DNA of 49,667 bases from Spirochaetota bacterium (GTDB lineage: Bacteria > Spirochaetota > Leptospiria > Turneriellales > Turneriellaceae), in the NCBI GenBank assembly GCA_018240245.1, contig JAFEGD010000063.1, positions 1 to 49,667 on the forward strand, written 5' to 3'. Positions 1-8,559 of the stretch are shown here, in pieces; the first letter of the stretch is position 1; every line of letters starts with the position of its first letter. The position numbers and the translations under genes were made by a program. Under the pieces are notes generated by a model. The model did no database searches and was not told the DNA's origin. It saw only the letters and a program-made list of their open reading frames with translations.

Positions 1-1
1 C

Positions 2-424
2 AAAATCGAGCTTATGGCGTTCGCCGAAAAATACCGTGGTCGGCTCGATGCGCGCTTAATTCTCGCACCGATTCACCGTTACAAACCTGAAAAAAATGCC
101 ACCGCAACGGTCTTCAATGCGAGCAATGCGGCCGACCCAAACTTTATGAGCGCAGAAGAATTTGCCGCATTGCGCCAGAACCTATCTCAATCCCCCTCGC
201 CGGTTGTCGCAATCTACCACCAAGCGGAGAGCACGAATTTTGGCGTATACGAATTTAGGGCTGGCGCGCTAAAAAAAATATGCGCCGACGCCTTTGTCGT
301 TGCGCGCGCCGGTAGTTATTCGAAAGACGGTTGCAAATATTTCCCGCCGACAAGTAGCAGCTACAAAAATTATTTCGACGCCGCCGCCGCGAACGCCGCC
401 GACAATTTGCCGTGTAAATTGTGA
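2..424 (+). CDS. C-terminal part of an unidentified protein (5' truncated)
   Basis: The reading frame is open from the window edge, so the first ATG at 14 is probably internal and the gene likely begins outside the window. About 140 residues are visible, ending at a TGA at 422-424. The sequence is mixed alpha/beta in character, has no membrane segment and ends with two separated cysteines and an alanine-rich helix. I do not recognise a family. It is followed after 39 bases by a small membrane-protein gene on the same strand. Confidence 0.55.
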   Translation, partial: KIELMAFAEKYRGRLDARLILAPIHRYKPEKNATATVFNASNAADPNFMSAEEFAALRQNLSQSPSPVVAIYHQAESTNFGVYEFRAGALKKICADAFVVARAGSYSKDGCKYFPPTSSSYKNYFDAAAANAADNLPCKL

Positions 425-463
425 AAAGACTTGCTGACGCCGCGCTGCTCTTAAGCCTGCACT

Positions 464-709
464 ATGTGGCAAAAAATTAAAACATATTTCTTAGCGCACC
501 TCATTGGGCTGTTAATGATCGCCGGTGGTTGGCTGCTCAGCATCGTCAATGTCGGGCTCGATCGGGGTATTTATGGTTTCACGCCGGGTGGCATTGCACA
601 AAAAACGCTTTTTACCGGCCCAACAATCGCGGGTCTAGTTCTTATCGTTCTCGGTGCATACTTTCCTGAAATCTGGATTGCAATAAAAAATCGCGGACAA
701 AGGTCGTAA
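464..709 (+). CDS. Small membrane protein, two transmembrane helices
   Basis: This 81-residue protein has hydrophobic segments at about residues 10-28 and 52-70, separated by a short glycine-rich loop (around GIYGFTPGG). The tail is basic (KNRGQRS), which suggests a cytoplasmic C-terminus. No Shine-Dalgarno sequence is obvious before the ATG. It lies 28 bases upstream of a response-regulator gene and could be co-transcribed with it. No family recognised; the function is unknown. Confidence 0.6.
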   Translation: MWQKIKTYFLAHLIGLLMIAGGWLLSIVNVGLDRGIYGFTPGGIAQKTLFTGPTIAGLVLIVLGAYFPEIWIAIKNRGQRS

Positions 710-737
710 AAATGGATTTTTCTTCGTCTCACAAGGT

Positions 738-1112
738 ATGTCCGATAAGAAAAAAGTACTGATCGTCGATGATTCGGGGTATATGCGCCAAGTGATTCGT
801 CGACACCTCGAATCGAAAGGTTTTGAAATCTCGGGAGAAGCGAGCGACGGCTCAGAGGTCGTCGCGCTCGCCGAATCGCTCAAACCCGACCTAATTACGA
901 TGGATTTATCCATGAAGAATTTGGGCGGCATCGAAGCGACAAAACTCGTGAAGCAAGCCGCACCCGAAACAAAAGTAATCGTCGTTTCAGCGTTGGGCGA
1001 AAGCCGCTTTATAAAAGAAGCCGTCGCTGCCGGTGCGCACGATTTCATCATCAAACCTTTTACCGAAGACCGTTTGATTTCGTCTGTGAAAAGCGCACTG
1101 AAGATGGCTTAG
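738..1112 (+). CDS. Single-domain CheY-like response regulator
   Basis: The 124 residues form one complete receiver domain and nothing else. The acidic pair D11-D12, phospho-acceptor D56, switch residue S84 and K106 are all in place (VDDSG, MDLSM, VVSALG, KPF), so it should be phosphorylated by a histidine kinase that is not in this window. With no output domain it should act by protein contact, as CheY does at the flagellar switch, but another partner is possible. An ACAAGG-type ribosome site precedes the ATG. A strong hairpin begins at the stop codon and separates it from the PilZ gene downstream. Confidence 0.9.
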   Translation: MSDKKKVLIVDDSGYMRQVIRRHLESKGFEISGEASDGSEVVALAESLKPDLITMDLSMKNLGGIEATKLVKQAAPETKVIVVSALGESRFIKEAVAAGAHDFIIKPFTEDRLISSVKSALKMA

Positions 1113-1168
1113 AGCGCGTCTCAAAACCGAACCCGGCTTGTCGCGAGAGGCGGGTTTTGAGACGCGCT
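1113..1168. repeat. 16-bp inverted repeat with 24-nt loop between receiver and PilZ genes
   Basis: The arm at 1113-1128 (agcgcgtctcaaaacc) is the exact reverse complement of 1153-1168. The structure starts at the stop codon of the receiver gene and ends 4 bases before the ATG of the next gene. No T-run follows, so it is not a classical terminator. It occupies the place of the ribosome site of the PilZ gene and could limit its translation. Confidence 0.75.
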
Positions 1169-1172
1169 ATTA

Positions 1173-2297
1173 ATGACCACAACCGACGCTCCAAAAAACT
1201 CTTTGCAGCAGCAGGGAGCGCCGGTTCTTTTACCGCTTACCGATACGCAATTTTTTATCCACGGCGAGAGCGCACCAGTAGTGCAGGCGATCGAGCGCTT
1301 CATCGCGCATAAAGGCGGTCATGCCGTCGAGTGCCCGCGCCTGGGCGATGTTGTCTTTCTCGACGACGCAGAGAACGTGTTAGTCGTGCATTATCCCGAT
1401 ACGACAGACTTGGCGGCACAACTACAAGCGCTGAAAGTAAAAAATCCGGCGTTGCGCGTTCTCTTGTTGCACGAGTTTGTCGAGCGCGGCAAGATCGACG
1501 CGGGCGTGCTATCGGCAACCGATCATATTCTCGAAAAGCCGTTTACACGCGCAGCGCTCGAAAAGGCGATTCAACAATTTCGTTTTCATCCGCTCGCGAG
1601 TAAACCCATATTTTTCTACGCCGACGGCAAGAGCGGCAACGAACAGGCAACACTCCGCATGCTTGGGGCAACAGTTATTACACGCCTACCCGAAACAAGC
1701 GCAAAAATCGCGTTCGAGGTTGCGGTATTCGCTCCGCAAGCGATCGATATGTCGTTTCGCGAGGCGCTGCAAGAATTTCGTACGCACCACGCCGACGTGC
1801 CGGTGTTTCTCGTATACGATCCGCAGGCGAAAGGCGTGCTCGATTCTACCATACTTGCCGAAACCGCATACTTATTACAACGCCCGCTACCGCGTCTGGC
1901 TTTTCGGCAAAAGATTCTCGCATTCTTCGAACAGCCGCAGCGCGAACGGCGCAAAAACCCGCGCAAGCACGGCATCAGCCAAGTGTGGATTTCAGCCTTT
2001 AATAGCGAACTAGGCACGTCTGAACTTTTTGAATCGCCCTTCTTGATCGATATTTCGCTGAGCGGACTTTCTTTTCAGTCGCATATCGAATATAACGACG
2101 GGCAAACGATGGTCGTTTGGGTCGTCTCCGATGAGCAGCGCGATAAAATTATCGAACTCCATGGGCATATTCGCTGGCAACAACGCGAAGACGCGGCAAA
2201 AAACGGCGTCCCTTATAAGTACGGGGTCGAGTTTTCGCGAGAAACCTCAGAAGAATGGACTGCCTTCGCGCGCATGATTGCGATGCATTCCGGTTAA
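1173..2297 (+). CDS. PilZ-domain protein with two degenerate receiver-like domains
   Basis: The C-terminal third (about residues 255-372) is a PilZ domain. The cyclic-di-GMP signature is intact: R260-KNP-R264, then D293-IS-LSG298 and a late GVEF strand. Upstream, residues 55-138 and 144-253 resemble receiver folds: the first ends in an EKPF motif around K122 and the second in QRPLP. Neither has a clear acidic pocket and phospho-acceptor. It is probably a cyclic-di-GMP effector whose receiver-like parts bind partners rather than phosphate. It follows the CheY-like gene, suggesting a shared motility or adhesion pathway. No ribosome site is visible because a hairpin precedes the start. Confidence 0.8.
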   Translation: MTTTDAPKNSLQQQGAPVLLPLTDTQFFIHGESAPVVQAIERFIAHKGGHAVECPRLGDVVFLDDAENVLVVHYPDTTDLAAQLQALKVKNPALRVLLLHEFVERGKIDAGVLSATDHILEKPFTRAALEKAIQQFRFHPLASKPIFFYADGKSGNEQATLRMLGATVITRLPETSAKIAFEVAVFAPQAIDMSFREALQEFRTHHADVPVFLVYDPQAKGVLDSTILAETAYLLQRPLPRLAFRQKILAFFEQPQRERRKNPRKHGISQVWISAFNSELGTSELFESPFLIDISLSGLSFQSHIEYNDGQTMVVWVVSDEQRDKIIELHGHIRWQQREDAAKNGVPYKYGVEFSRETSEEWTAFARMIAMHSG

Positions 2298-2331
2298 GGC
2301 TGCGCACGCAGGCGGATTACCATCTTAACCG
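2291..2331. terminator. Possible convergent terminator hairpin
   Basis: The eight-base arms cggttaag (2291-2298) and cttaaccg (2324-2331) pair across a 25-base loop between two convergent genes. There is no strong T-run on either side, so this is only a weak candidate for stopping transcription. Confidence 0.3.
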
Positions 2332-3551
2332 CTTACTTTTCGCGAACGGAATAAATCTCTGAAAGAGAATTCCGCTAGACGCCGCGCTGAAAAATAGAGC
2401 GCACCGAGACCTAAGAGTATATTTGCGACATGCGCGGCAAACCACGGCGACAGCGTGCGGCGTTCGACGGCGAGCGTATCGGCGGCAAGAAATAGCGCGA
2501 AATAGGCAAAGATGAAAATAATCGAAACTCCTAAACCCATGCCTTTGCCGCTACGCCGATTGGCAACAGCCAAAGGAAAACCGATCAAAACAAAAAGAAT
2601 AACCGACGACGACAGTGCTAAGCGTTTGTGTATCTCGAGTTTCGCTTTGCGCACGAGTTTTTCGCCCTGCGGATATTTTGCGATACTCTCGAAACTGCTG
2701 ACGAGCTGCGGCAATGTGAGCGAAGCCATATCTTCGATACGTTTAAGTTTTTTTATTTGCTCCGGTTCTTGTATATTGAGGTCGAACATTCCGTTCGAAA
2801 AATCGACGCGCTGAAAGGTGCCGTCTTGACTCGTGCTGAAAAGATAGCCCTGCGTTAGCCGCAAGACCTTAATCCATTCGCCGTTGGGCACGCGCTTCAG
2901 CGCTTTTCGACCGCGCTGCGCGATAATCAGTTCGGTCAATTGCCGAATATTGCCGACGTTACCGATCTTGCGCACCTGAATATTTTCAAGCGTCTCGCCG
3001 GGGGTGTTCTTGTTCTTGATACTTTTTTCGATATAAATTTTGCGCACAAAATTCTCGCGTTTATCGAGCGTAATAAATTGCCCCGGTTGAATCGCCGCGA
3101 TCGGGTCTGTCGTCAAAATATACTGTCGCATATTTTCCATGTTATCGGCGAAGCGCGGAACGATAAAATTAGAAAACCAGATTAGGCCGACACAGCAAAC
3201 GAATGCCACCAACACAAAGGGACGCATAATACGCGGATACGTGATACCTCCGGCGCGCATCGCGATAATTTCCGAGTCGGCGTTTAGGCTGCCGACCGTT
3301 AAAATCGTCGACAGTAAAAATGCCATCGGTATCGTCAGCGTCAGCGTCCAACCGAGCGCGTACCAGCAGAGTTCGAGAATCACGAAAAAGTCGAGATTTT
3401 TTTCTACCGCGTGCCGAATTGTTTCTTTAAGAAAGAAGACGAGAATAATGAATGTAAAAAAAGCGCACGCTACGGCAAGCGACGGCAAAAACTGTCGCAG
3501 CAAATAGACATCGAGCGCATAGATGCGCAAATATTTTTTAATAAATTTCAA
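2325..3551 (-). CDS. LptF/LptG (YjgP/YjgQ) family permease
   Basis: This 408-residue inner-membrane protein has the LptF/LptG layout: three N-terminal transmembrane helices (about 18-42, 58-84 and 112-135), a large periplasmic domain rich in beta strands, and three C-terminal helices from about residue 310. In the family, an LptF-LptG pair with the LptB ATPase extracts lipopolysaccharide from the inner membrane and passes it to LptC/LptA. Only one permease is present here, so the partner must be elsewhere. The ATG overlaps the coaX stop by four bases, and it is the last gene of the long nuo-htrA-coaX operon. I cannot tell LptF from LptG. Confidence 0.9.
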   Translation of the reverse strand: MKFIKKYLRIYALDVYLLRQFLPSLAVACAFFTFIILVFFLKETIRHAVEKNLDFFVILELCWYALGWTLTLTIPMAFLLSTILTVGSLNADSEIIAMRAGGITYPRIMRPFVLVAFVCCVGLIWFSNFIVPRFADNMENMRQYILTTDPIAAIQPGQFITLDKRENFVRKIYIEKSIKNKNTPGETLENIQVRKIGNVGNIRQLTELIIAQRGRKALKRVPNGEWIKVLRLTQGYLFSTSQDGTFQRVDFSNGMFDLNIQEPEQIKKLKRIEDMASLTLPQLVSSFESIAKYPQGEKLVRKAKLEIHKRLALSSSVILFVLIGFPLAVANRRSGKGMGLGVSIIFIFAYFALFLAADTLAVERRTLSPWFAAHVANILLGLGALYFSARRLAEFSFRDLFRSRKVSG

Positions 3552-4336
3552 TTTTGTGCCGCGAGGCGACCTGCCGCAAGTTCACCTGCCAGAAAGAGTC
3601 CTTTGAGTGTCAAATTCTTATCGACGACATCGAAAAAATCGGGAGCGAAATCGAGTGATTCTGAGATACCGCCCGTTGCGATGATTTTATGCGCGCTACC
3701 CTGCTGCGGGAGCGAGCGGCGCAACTCGCTCAAAATTTCGCGTACGACGCCGCGCCAGCCGACATACGCGCCGATCGTGATCGATTCGGCAGTCGATTTA
3801 CCGATAGCATTTTCTACGCGCTGGAAAGCGATCTTCGGCAACTTGGCCGCCGAACTCGATAACGCTTCGAGCGAAGAAATTATTCCCGGAGCAATCACTC
3901 CGCCTTGAAACGCACCGTTCGTCAAAACAGAAAATGTAATCGCCGTACCAAAATCGACGACGATGCAATTGACGCCGAAATAATGCCGCGCTGCGACGAC
4001 ATCAACGATGCGGTCGGTGCCGAGCGTTTGTTTTTGCGGATAATCAAAAGCAAAGTTGAGCTTCTGCTCGCACGACACCCAATGCGGCGCGCTCACGCCC
4101 ATCGTCAGCATCGCTTCGCCAAGCGCCGAGCGCGCAGCTGGCACTACCGATGATAGAATTGCGCGCGAAATTTTTGCGCTACCCGAGACCGACTGTAGCC
4201 ATGTCGTTAAAAATAATCGCCACTCGTCGGCGGTGCGCCGCGCGTCCGAGGCTAAGCGCAGCGTTTCGCCGAGATTTCCTTCGTGCCAGAGGCCGACAAC
4301 CGTATGCGTATTGCCGACATCGGCGGTGAGCGTCAT
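3548..4336 (-). CDS. coaX: Type III pantothenate kinase (CoaX)
   Basis: CoaX phosphorylates pantothenate in the first step of coenzyme A synthesis and belongs to the ASKHA fold. The 262-residue length is normal. The phosphate-binding DVGNTHT motif (D6, G8, N9, T10), the GTDR motif (106-109) and the second acidic loop VDFGTA (about 127-132) are intact. CoaX enzymes are cation-dependent and not feedback-inhibited by CoA, unlike CoaA. The gene starts two bases after htrA ends and overlaps the downstream permease gene by ATGA, so translation is probably coupled along the operon. Confidence 0.95.
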   Translation of the reverse strand: MTLTADVGNTHTVVGLWHEGNLGETLRLASDARRTADEWRLFLTTWLQSVSGSAKISRAILSSVVPAARSALGEAMLTMGVSAPHWVSCEQKLNFAFDYPQKQTLGTDRIVDVVAARHYFGVNCIVVDFGTAITFSVLTNGAFQGGVIAPGIISSLEALSSSAAKLPKIAFQRVENAIGKSTAESITIGAYVGWRGVVREILSELRRSLPQQGSAHKIIATGGISESLDFAPDFFDVVDKNLTLKGLFLAGELAAGRLAAQN

Positions 4337-4338
4337 GC

Positions 4339-5517
4339 TTACCGCTGTTGCTGCGGCGCCTCGGCGATATGCACCGAGACCGTCACTTCTTTGCCGCCAC
4401 GAATGAGTTTCACTTCGATCGAGCCGCCGACGCCTTTTTGCAAGACGGCAGATTTTAGCACCGAAAATTTTTCGGCAACTTTGCCGTCGATATGCGTAAT
4501 GAAGTCGTTTCCAGCTATACCCGCTTTGTATGCGGGCGAGCCGATGACAACCTGCGCGACGATGAGTCCCGTTTTACCCGACACTCCCAAGAGTTGCAGC
4601 TTCTCGTCGGTGACTTCAGGGTCGACCGAAACGCCGATATAACCCTGCCGAATTTTTTTACCCGATTTGAGCTTTTCAACAATCGCCTTCGCGTGGTTAA
4701 TGGGGATTGCAAAACCAATACCGACGCTGCCACCCGATTGCGAGTATATCATCTGATTGATACCGATGACTTCGCCGCGAATGTTGATGAGCGGCCCGCC
4801 CGAGTTACCCGGGTTGATCGAAGCGTCGGTTTGAATGCGGCTGACGCCGTCGGCAGAATTAACGTCTTGCCCTTTCGATGAAATGATTCCCGTGGTGAGC
4901 GTCGACTGCAAACCAAACGGATTACCGATTGCAAGCGCGATATCGCCGACTTCGATTTTATCCGAATCGCCGAGGTGAGCGGTCTTCAAGTTTTTGGCCC
5001 CCTCGATTTTGATTAGTGCAATATCAGAATTGGGGTCAGACCCGATAAGCTTCGCCGCATATTCTTTCCCGTTCGTAAACTTGACCGTGATCTTATCGAC
5101 CTTTTGCACAACGTGGTGATTTGTCACAGCGTAGCCGTCGCTTGAAATTATAAAACCCGAACCTAAACCGGCGCGCTTTTGCTTTTGCTGGCCTTCGGGA
5201 ACTTGAAAGAAGCGACGAAACATCGGGTCGTTAAAAAACGGATGATTCACTTCGACCGTTTGCTCGGTCTCGATGCGAATCACAGCGGGATTCACTTCTT
5301 TATAAATTTCTCGTACCGCTTCTTGAAATTTTACCGCCGCACCGACGGCCTCTGATTTCAGCAGCGGATTGTCGGTCGCCGCGTCGATAACCGAGCTGCC
5401 GCTACATGTACCGGCGAAGGGCGACAGCGCGACACCGATCAAAAAAACAAACATCGTCAAATTTGCAATGCCGATTGTTGAAAATCTATGCTTTCTTTTA
5501 TTCAACTTCTTGAACAT
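4339..5517 (-). CDS. htrA: HtrA/DegP-type periplasmic serine protease with one PDZ domain
   Basis: The protein has an N-terminal membrane segment (about 16-34), a trypsin-like domain with H135 (TNHHVV), D165 (SDIAL) and S239 (NPGNSGGP), and one PDZ domain from about residue 290 to the end. A single PDZ at 392 residues matches DegS/DegQ-short and spirochaete HtrA architectures. It should degrade or chaperone misfolded envelope proteins. A good ribosome site (AGGGGA) lies seven bases before the ATG. It follows nuoN by 15 bases in the same operon, an unusual pairing that may link envelope quality control to membrane-protein assembly. Confidence 0.95.
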   Translation of the reverse strand: MFKKLNKRKHRFSTIGIANLTMFVFLIGVALSPFAGTCSGSSVIDAATDNPLLKSEAVGAAVKFQEAVREIYKEVNPAVIRIETEQTVEVNHPFFNDPMFRRFFQVPEGQQKQKRAGLGSGFIISSDGYAVTNHHVVQKVDKITVKFTNGKEYAAKLIGSDPNSDIALIKIEGAKNLKTAHLGDSDKIEVGDIALAIGNPFGLQSTLTTGIISSKGQDVNSADGVSRIQTDASINPGNSGGPLINIRGEVIGINQMIYSQSGGSVGIGFAIPINHAKAIVEKLKSGKKIRQGYIGVSVDPEVTDEKLQLLGVSGKTGLIVAQVVIGSPAYKAGIAGNDFITHIDGKVAEKFSVLKSAVLQKGVGGSIEVKLIRGGKEVTVSVHIAEAPQQQR

Positions 5518-5532
5518 GGTTTCCCCTAAATT

Positions 5533-7071
5533 TTAATAAATTTTTTGTACCGCAACGATACCGGTATTGTATAAAAACGCCGTCATCGCAGCAAAAAAAG
5601 TAATCGCCACCGAAAGAATTCCAAACGATAACTTCGCCGAGTCGCTACGCAACAGCCCGCCTTCTTGCGTGGAGTGCTCCCCCTCGCCGAAGAGTAACGG
5701 CCGAATGATGCGAATATAACCGTAGACAGAAATGCCGCTCGCCGCCGCCGCAGCAGCCGCTAAGATGAGGTTATTCGAAAATGCCAAATACTTGAAGAGA
5801 AAATATTTTCCGAAAAAACCTGCGAGCGGTGGAATACCGATAAACGAAATCAGCGGTAACGCTAAAAACCATGCCAATTTCGGGTCGCGCTTATGAATAT
5901 CGTTTAAGTTGTGCAACGTCACCGACTCGCGCGTTTCGGAGCGCATCTCGATAAAACCGACTGCCCCAAAAGATAAAAGCGCCGCAAACGTATAACCGAT
6001 CGCATAGATAATGAGACCCGCACCGCCTTCTTGTTTGAGCGCGCCCATGACGCCGATATCGGCGGTCGCCGGTATCGTAAAAAAACAGAGCATGAAACCG
6101 ACGTGTGCAATCGACGAATAGGCTAAAATACGTTTCACGTTCTGTGTCGCGAGCATCGCAAACGCGCCAAAGAGCATCGACCCAATCGCAGCAAACGTTA
6201 ACACCGGTGCGATATAGGCGCGATAGCCGTCGTTGATATTCATACTGATTTTGAAAAGCAAAAGCAACCCCGCCACTTTCGAGAGCGACGACAAGACCGC
6301 GGTAAAAATCGTCGCGCTACCTTCGTAAACGTCGGCGACATAGCTGTGCAACGGAAACGCCGAGACCTTAAATAGAAAACCGATGAAAACGCACGCATAG
6401 CCTAAAAGTACCATTTGCGTTTTAAGATAGTGCGGCGGCTGGCTGCGAATCTCCGACAACCGCAACGTGCCGTGCGCGCCATAGAGCAACGCGATTCCCA
6501 AAAGCAAAAAAGCCATCGAGAACGACGAGAGTAATAAATATTTGATTGCCGCTTCGTTCGAAGACGGGTCGCGACGATTCATGCCAACCAGCACGACCAC
6601 GGGCAATGAACCCAATTCGAGACCGACAAAAAGCGTGACGAAATCCTCGGCGCAGACGGCGTACGCATACCCCACGACCGACATGAGTAGCAGAAAATAA
6701 TTTTCAGCGAATTCAATCTTATTCGCCTGCGTGAGCGTACGCATCATGAGCAGCGTTAAGAACGTTAAGACTAAAAAAAACAAAAGTGCATTCGCGCTAA
6801 ACGCCGAATAACGATACGTACCGCCCACGGTCGCCGCGACGTCTTGCCCATAAAACGCACGCGGCAAAAATGTCGTCGCACCCCGCGCATCGCTGAGCCC
6901 GAAGACGACCGTAATCAGCGCAAGCAACACCGTTAAGATCGAAAGCTGCCACGCGACCGCGACGCGATTCTTCTTTAAGATAAGCTGACTGACGAGAACA
7001 CCTAAACCACCGACAACCAATATCAGTTGCGGAGTCATCGAGAGCCAGTCTTTGAATTCGAGATGAATCAT
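5533..7071 (-). CDS. nuoN: NADH-quinone oxidoreductase subunit N
   Basis: NuoN is one of the three antiporter-like proton-pumping subunits of complex I. About 14 transmembrane helices are predicted across 512 residues, with conserved glutamate/lysine/proline segments such as the LGSLPVVVLVG and KVSAFPLHSYVADVYEG stretches. I start at 7071, not at the upstream 7152 candidate, because ATGA overlaps the nuoM stop and GGGGGAGAG stands just before it; the extra upstream residues are the nuoM end read in another frame. It is the last nuo gene; htrA follows after 15 bases. Confidence 0.95.
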   Translation of the reverse strand: MIHLEFKDWLSMTPQLILVVGGLGVLVSQLILKKNRVAVAWQLSILTVLLALITVVFGLSDARGATTFLPRAFYGQDVAATVGGTYRYSAFSANALLFFLVLTFLTLLMMRTLTQANKIEFAENYFLLLMSVVGYAYAVCAEDFVTLFVGLELGSLPVVVLVGMNRRDPSSNEAAIKYLLLSSFSMAFLLLGIALLYGAHGTLRLSEIRSQPPHYLKTQMVLLGYACVFIGFLFKVSAFPLHSYVADVYEGSATIFTAVLSSLSKVAGLLLLFKISMNINDGYRAYIAPVLTFAAIGSMLFGAFAMLATQNVKRILAYSSIAHVGFMLCFFTIPATADIGVMGALKQEGGAGLIIYAIGYTFAALLSFGAVGFIEMRSETRESVTLHNLNDIHKRDPKLAWFLALPLISFIGIPPLAGFFGKYFLFKYLAFSNNLILAAAAAAASGISVYGYIRIIRPLLFGEGEHSTQEGGLLRSDSAKLSFGILSVAITFFAAMTAFLYNTGIVAVQKIY

Positions 7072-8558
7072 CGGCTCTCTCCCCCGGCGACGATGACCTT
7101 CGCCGTCGCTTTCGCATAAACCCCAAGATACGAAGGATGTACCCCGAACCAAATGATAGTGAACGAAAGCAAAATTATGCAGAGCTTCTCAATCCAATTG
7201 GGCCGCCACGAAGTATCGGCGTTCTGCGCGCGTACTTTGTGAAATAGTCGCAGCATATAAACCGCCCCGACGATAAGCGTTGTAATCGCAAGAAAAGTAA
7301 GCGGCCACGAGCGAAACGAAAGACCGTAGAGCATAAAAAATTCGCCGACAAACGCGACCGAGCCCGGCACGCCGATTGCCGCGAACATCGCAACGGATAA
7401 TCCCACCCAATAGATAAAACTTTTCGGCGGTTGCATCGTGCCGAATTCGTCGGATTTATTGCGCGCTAAATGCATACACACAACGACAAAAAGCAGTGCG
7501 TTGACTAAACTATGCGCGACATTTTGGATAATTGCACCCGTGACCGCCGCTTCGCTGCGCACCATCGTCGCCGCAAGCAGAAGCCCCATGTGCGCGAGCG
7601 ACGAGTACGCAATTACGAACCGAAACGATTTTTGTCGGTACGCGACAAACGAGCCGTAGAGCATCGAAAAAAGACCCAAGACTATAAACGCATTGCCCCA
7701 ATCGGCGATGACTCCGGTGAAATGCGGAGTAACAAAACGCAAAACGCCGTACGTGCCGAGCTTCAGAAAAAGCCCCGATAAAAGCAATGTGCCGATCGGC
7801 GCTTGTGTGTGCGTGAGCGGCAACCACGCATGCAACGGAAAGACCGGCATCTTTACCAAAAAGGCCGCCATGAAAAATAAGAAAATCAGGCGCTGGTTAA
7901 AGACGGGCATCGTGTGCATCTCGTTTGTCAGATTCGCGCGAAAATCAAAGTCGATACCGATACGCGGAGTATAATAGACGATCGCGGCAAACGCCGTCAT
8001 CATGAACGCCGACGAAACGAACGTGTAAATAAAAAACTTGAGCGCTGCGCGGCGCCGGCCTTCGAGACCGAAACGCCACATCAAGATAACGAGCGGAATT
8101 AAAAAAAGCTCCCAGAAGATAAAAAAGACGATATAGTTATACGCGCTGAAAACCGCCAAGACCGCAGCTTCGAGCATGAGCAAGAGCGCCCAAAATAATT
8201 TCGGTCGATCTGCCGTGTGCCCCAACGCCGCTTGCAAGCGCATCGAGTTCGCCGCAAACAAATATGCGATGAAAAACAAAAATGCCGTTGTGATAAAGAG
8301 CGGCAACGAAAGACCGTCGAGCGCGAACGCAAAGTTGATTCCCGTGCCGGGTAAAATCCACCAGACTTCGCGGAGTTGCGCCTCGCCATAGTTGCCGGTG
8401 AAGCGCAGCGCCGCGACGAGGCTCGTTACTAAAGACGCCGCGCCAGCAATCGTCGCGATGAGCGCGTTGCGCTTTGCTTTGAGCGAATCTTTTTCTTCGC
8501 CGAGCGCGAGAATGACGATGCTCGCAATAAACGGGATAACTATCGCAGCGAAAATCAT
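7068..8558 (-). CDS. nuoM: NADH-quinone oxidoreductase subunit M
   Basis: NuoM is the middle antiporter-like subunit of the complex I membrane arm. The 496 residues contain about 14 helices and hallmark stretches: the EAAVLAVFSA segment, FPLHAWLPLTHTQAP in the discontinuous helix region, and a SLAHMGLL stretch. An AAGG-like ribosome site precedes the ATG, which lies one base after the nuoL stop. The gene ends in an ATGA overlap with nuoN. All length and motif signs are normal for an active subunit. Confidence 0.95.
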   Translation of the reverse strand: MIFAAIVIPFIASIVILALGEEKDSLKAKRNALIATIAGAASLVTSLVAALRFTGNYGEAQLREVWWILPGTGINFAFALDGLSLPLFITTAFLFFIAYLFAANSMRLQAALGHTADRPKLFWALLLMLEAAVLAVFSAYNYIVFFIFWELFLIPLVILMWRFGLEGRRRAALKFFIYTFVSSAFMMTAFAAIVYYTPRIGIDFDFRANLTNEMHTMPVFNQRLIFLFFMAAFLVKMPVFPLHAWLPLTHTQAPIGTLLLSGLFLKLGTYGVLRFVTPHFTGVIADWGNAFIVLGLFSMLYGSFVAYRQKSFRFVIAYSSLAHMGLLLAATMVRSEAAVTGAIIQNVAHSLVNALLFVVVCMHLARNKSDEFGTMQPPKSFIYWVGLSVAMFAAIGVPGSVAFVGEFFMLYGLSFRSWPLTFLAITTLIVGAVYMLRLFHKVRAQNADTSWRPNWIEKLCIILLSFTIIWFGVHPSYLGVYAKATAKVIVAGGESR

Positions 8559-8559
8559 A

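Noticed and set aside
7072-7152. Longer nuoN start
   Set aside because: The extra residues are arginine-rich, out-of-frame nuoM sequence; ATGA overlap and a strong ribosome site support 7071.
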